Assembly (NCBI GenBank): GCA_029259835.1 | Contig: JAJDEL010000138.1 | Span: forward strand, 1 to 15,889 | DNA length: 15,889 bases | Origin: Planctomicrobium sp. | Lineage (GTDB): Bacteria; Planctomycetota; Planctomycetia; Planctomycetales; Planctomycetaceae | Direction of reading: 5' to 3' | In this document: positions 14,274 through 15,889 of the stretch, piece by piece | Position numbering within the stretch: the first letter of the stretch is position 1 | Layout: each line of letters starts with the position of its first letter | Notes under the pieces: generated by a model | What the model saw: the letters and a program-made list of their open reading frames with translations, nothing else | Database searches by the model: none | What the model was told of the DNA's origin: nothing | Position numbers and translations under genes: made by a program

Positions 14274-15629
14274 ATGGTTGCCGTTGCAGAACAGTCACCC
14301 AGACAATCAGTCAACGAATCGCACAGTTTTCAGGAACTGAAAACGCAGTTGCACCGACAGATCGTGAACTCCATCGATATGTCAAAAGCTGGAGAATTGG
14401 GAGAAGCCGAATTCAAGAGCCAATTGCAGGCGCTCGCGAATCACCTTTGCTCTCGTCCAGAGATTGCCCTGACTGGCGAAGAACAGCAGCGGATGGTCCG
14501 TGAAGTCATGGATGAAATCTATGGCTTCGGTCCGCTCCAGGTGCTGATGGATGATCCAGAAGTGAGTGACGTGTTGGTCAACGGTGCTGATTCGGTCTTC
14601 ATCGAGCGAAACGGATTGCTCGAACGAACCGACATCCAATTTGCCAGCGATGATCACTTGCTTCACTTTATCCAACGTCTCGTCGGACAAGCTGGACGTC
14701 GAATCGACGAAGTCTCGCCGATGGTCGATGCGAAACTCGCCGATGGCTCACGTTTACACGCGGTCATCCCACCGTTGGCATTGCGTGGTCCGACGCTCTC
14801 CATTCGTCGTTTCAAAACACAGATTGTGCGTATTGAAGACATGATCGACATGGGAACTCTGGCACCGGAGATGTCTGAGTTTCTCATCACGGCCGTCAAA
14901 GCTCGTGCGAACATCCTCTTCTCCGGCGGAACAGGTGCCGGGAAAACGACAATGCTCAACAACATGAGCCGATTCATTCCCGCATCACAACGAGTCATTA
15001 CGATTGAGGAAACTGCGGAATTGCAACTTCAACAGGCAGACGTTGTCGGCCTGGAAACTCGACTTCCGAATATTGAAGGCAAAGGGACAGTCACACCTCG
15101 AGACCTGTTGAGAAACTCCCTACGAATGCGTCCAGACCGAATCATCGTCGGGGAAGCACGTGGGGGCGAAGTTCTCGACATGCTTCAGGCAATGAATACC
15201 GGTCACGATGGGTCGATGAGTACCGTTCACGCAAACGATACGCGAGATGCTCTTGCAAGACTTGAATTAATGATCGCTCTTTCTGGTGCGGAACTTCCGA
15301 CAAAGGTGACGCGACAATACATCGCATCGGCAATTCAGTTGTTCGTCCACATCGCCCGACTGAGCAGCGGGGAAAGAAAGGTGATGCGTGTTTCTGAACT
15401 TTCCGGAGTGAAAGACGGAGAGTTTGAAGTGAATGATATTTTCGTCTATCGCATGGCAGGGAAACATCCTTCGGGACGCATCGTCGGTTCATTTTACGCA
15501 ACCGGATATGAACCAAAAGTCATTCGCAAAATGGCTGCCGCAGGCTACGAAGTCAATCAATCAATGTTCGCCGCTCGTGAACTCAAATCAGGGCAACCCG
15601 ATGAAGCGGTCAGCGACGAAACAAACTGA
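14274..15629 (+). CDS. cpaF: Tad secretion ATPase CpaF/TadA
   Basis: A 451-residue type II/IV secretion ATPase that drives Tad pilus assembly from the cytoplasmic side. Visible parts: an N-terminal helical region, the [20 protein letters not shown] segment (about 83-102), then Walker [11 protein letters not shown] with Lys224, the Asp-box [12 protein letters not shown] (about 242-253), Walker B RIIVGE (289-294) followed by [20 protein letters not shown], and the His box STVHAND around His319. Length is normal for CpaF. The frame opens at TTG 14250, but ATG 14274 is chosen because AGAGAGGAAG lies just upstream as a ribosome site. It follows the TadG-like gene by 40 nt and precedes tadB by 64 nt. 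Confidence 0.96.
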   Translation: MVAVAEQSPRQSVNESHSFQELKTQLHRQIVNSIDMSKAGELGEAEFKSQLQALANHLCSRPEIALTGEEQQRMVREVMDEIYGFGPLQVLMDDPEVSDVLVNGADSVFIERNGLLERTDIQFASDDHLLHFIQRLVGQAGRRIDEVSPMVDAKLADGSRLHAVIPPLALRGPTLSIRRFKTQIVRIEDMIDMGTLAPEMSEFLITAVKARANILFSGGTGAGKTTMLNNMSRFIPASQRVITIEETAELQLQQADVVGLETRLPNIEGKGTVTPRDLLRNSLRMRPDRIIVGEARGGEVLDMLQAMNTGHDGSMSTVHANDTRDALARLELMIALSGAELPTKVTRQYIASAIQLFVHIARLSSGERKVMRVSELSGVKDGEFEVNDIFVYRMAGKHPSGRIVGSFYATGYEPKVIRKMAAAGYEVNQSMFAARELKSGQPDEAVSDETN

Positions 15630-15693
15630 TATTAATACTCACTGAGACACACAGACAAAACCTGTTCACCCAACGTCGCCAGAGAATATTCCC

Positions 15694-15889
15694 ATGGCAT
15701 CAACAACTCTTCATGCACAACCTGAATTCGCTGGTATTCTTCGTGATGAAGAAAAATTTGCTACCGAAAATGACCGTTCCTTCGGCAATCAGCTGAACAG
15801 TTGGTTCGACGATCTGATGTTACAGTCAGGATTGGGAACTTCACCAGGTATGATCCTGGCACTCTCGCTCTGCACTGCCTTTTCGCTTG
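15694..15889 (+). CDS. tadB: Tad platform protein TadB, N-terminal part (cut by window end)
   Basis: The frame opens at ATG 15694 and runs off the window end, giving 65 residues. After a polar N-terminus, the sequence SWFDDLMLQSGLGTSPGMIL is followed by a hydrophobic stretch (ALSLCTAFSL). This FD-x-L-x-x-Q-S-G-L pattern before the first membrane helix is typical of TadB/GspF-type platform proteins. It is expected to form the inner-membrane platform with TadC on which the CpaF ATPase acts. Its position directly after cpaF agrees with the usual Tad gene order. The call rests on a short piece and on context. Confidence 0.8.
   Translation, partial: MASTTLHAQPEFAGILRDEEKFATENDRSFGNQLNSWFDDLMLQSGLGTSPGMILALSLCTAFSL

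Noticed and set aside
1..15889. CRISPR array, rRNA, tRNA, insertion sequence or prophage genes
   Set aside because: I looked for regularly spaced repeats, RNA gene signatures, transposase motifs and phage proteins on both strands and saw none.

Overview
The window looks like chromosomal DNA of a planctomycete (phylum Planctomycetota) with moderate GC content. The evidence is a very long multi-domain cytochrome-type protein of the DUF1587/DUF1595/DUF1592/DUF1588/DUF1585 set next to a Tat-exported DUF1552 protein, a PEP-CTERM-anchored protease, a Tad pilus locus with TadE/TadG proteins, and an intergenic repeat of the AGCCGT-N-GCGCTAGC type. I cannot name the genus from sequence alone.

Layout. 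1-161: no gene. 162-6108 (+): DUF1592-type haem-binding protein and DUF1552 protein, normally adjacent partners. Between them lies a toxin-antitoxin remnant: an intact 77-aa antitoxin-like gene that overlaps the end of the DUF1592 gene, followed by a nucleotidyltransferase gene that has lost its middle and shifted frame (4544-4788). 6173-6649 (+): a small four-cysteine-pair, two-helix membrane protein. 6650-6981: a convergent intergenic region with inverted copies of a short repeat. 6982-7968 (-): exported trypsin-like protease with a PEP-CTERM tail. 7969-8294: divergent spacer. 8295-9990 (+): carA and ndk, two nucleotide-metabolism genes, ended by a strong bidirectional terminator shared with a convergent 102-aa conserved-looking gene (10070-10378, -). 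10379-10896: divergent spacer holding a possible 25-codon ORF on the minus strand. 10897 to the end (+): Tad pilus genes in the order cpaA/tadV, tadE, cpaB/rcpC, tadG-like, cpaF/tadA, tadB (cut by the window edge).

How the genes work together. The Tad genes form one co-directional block with an overlap or short gaps (1-64 nt), encoding prepilin processing, minor pilins, the periplasmic RcpC-type protein, the secretion ATPase and the first platform protein. No Flp major pilin, secretin (cpaC/rcpA) or cpaE/tadZ is present inside the visible part. carA and ndk are housekeeping genes. The DUF1592/DUF1552 pair is a widespread planctomycete export pair of unproven biochemical function.

The most interesting items are the decayed toxin with a surviving antitoxin inside the DUF1592-DUF1552 pair, the inverted repeat pair between convergent genes, the short minus-strand ORF upstream of the 102-aa gene, and the Tad block without a secretin. 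I found no convincing wholly new system.
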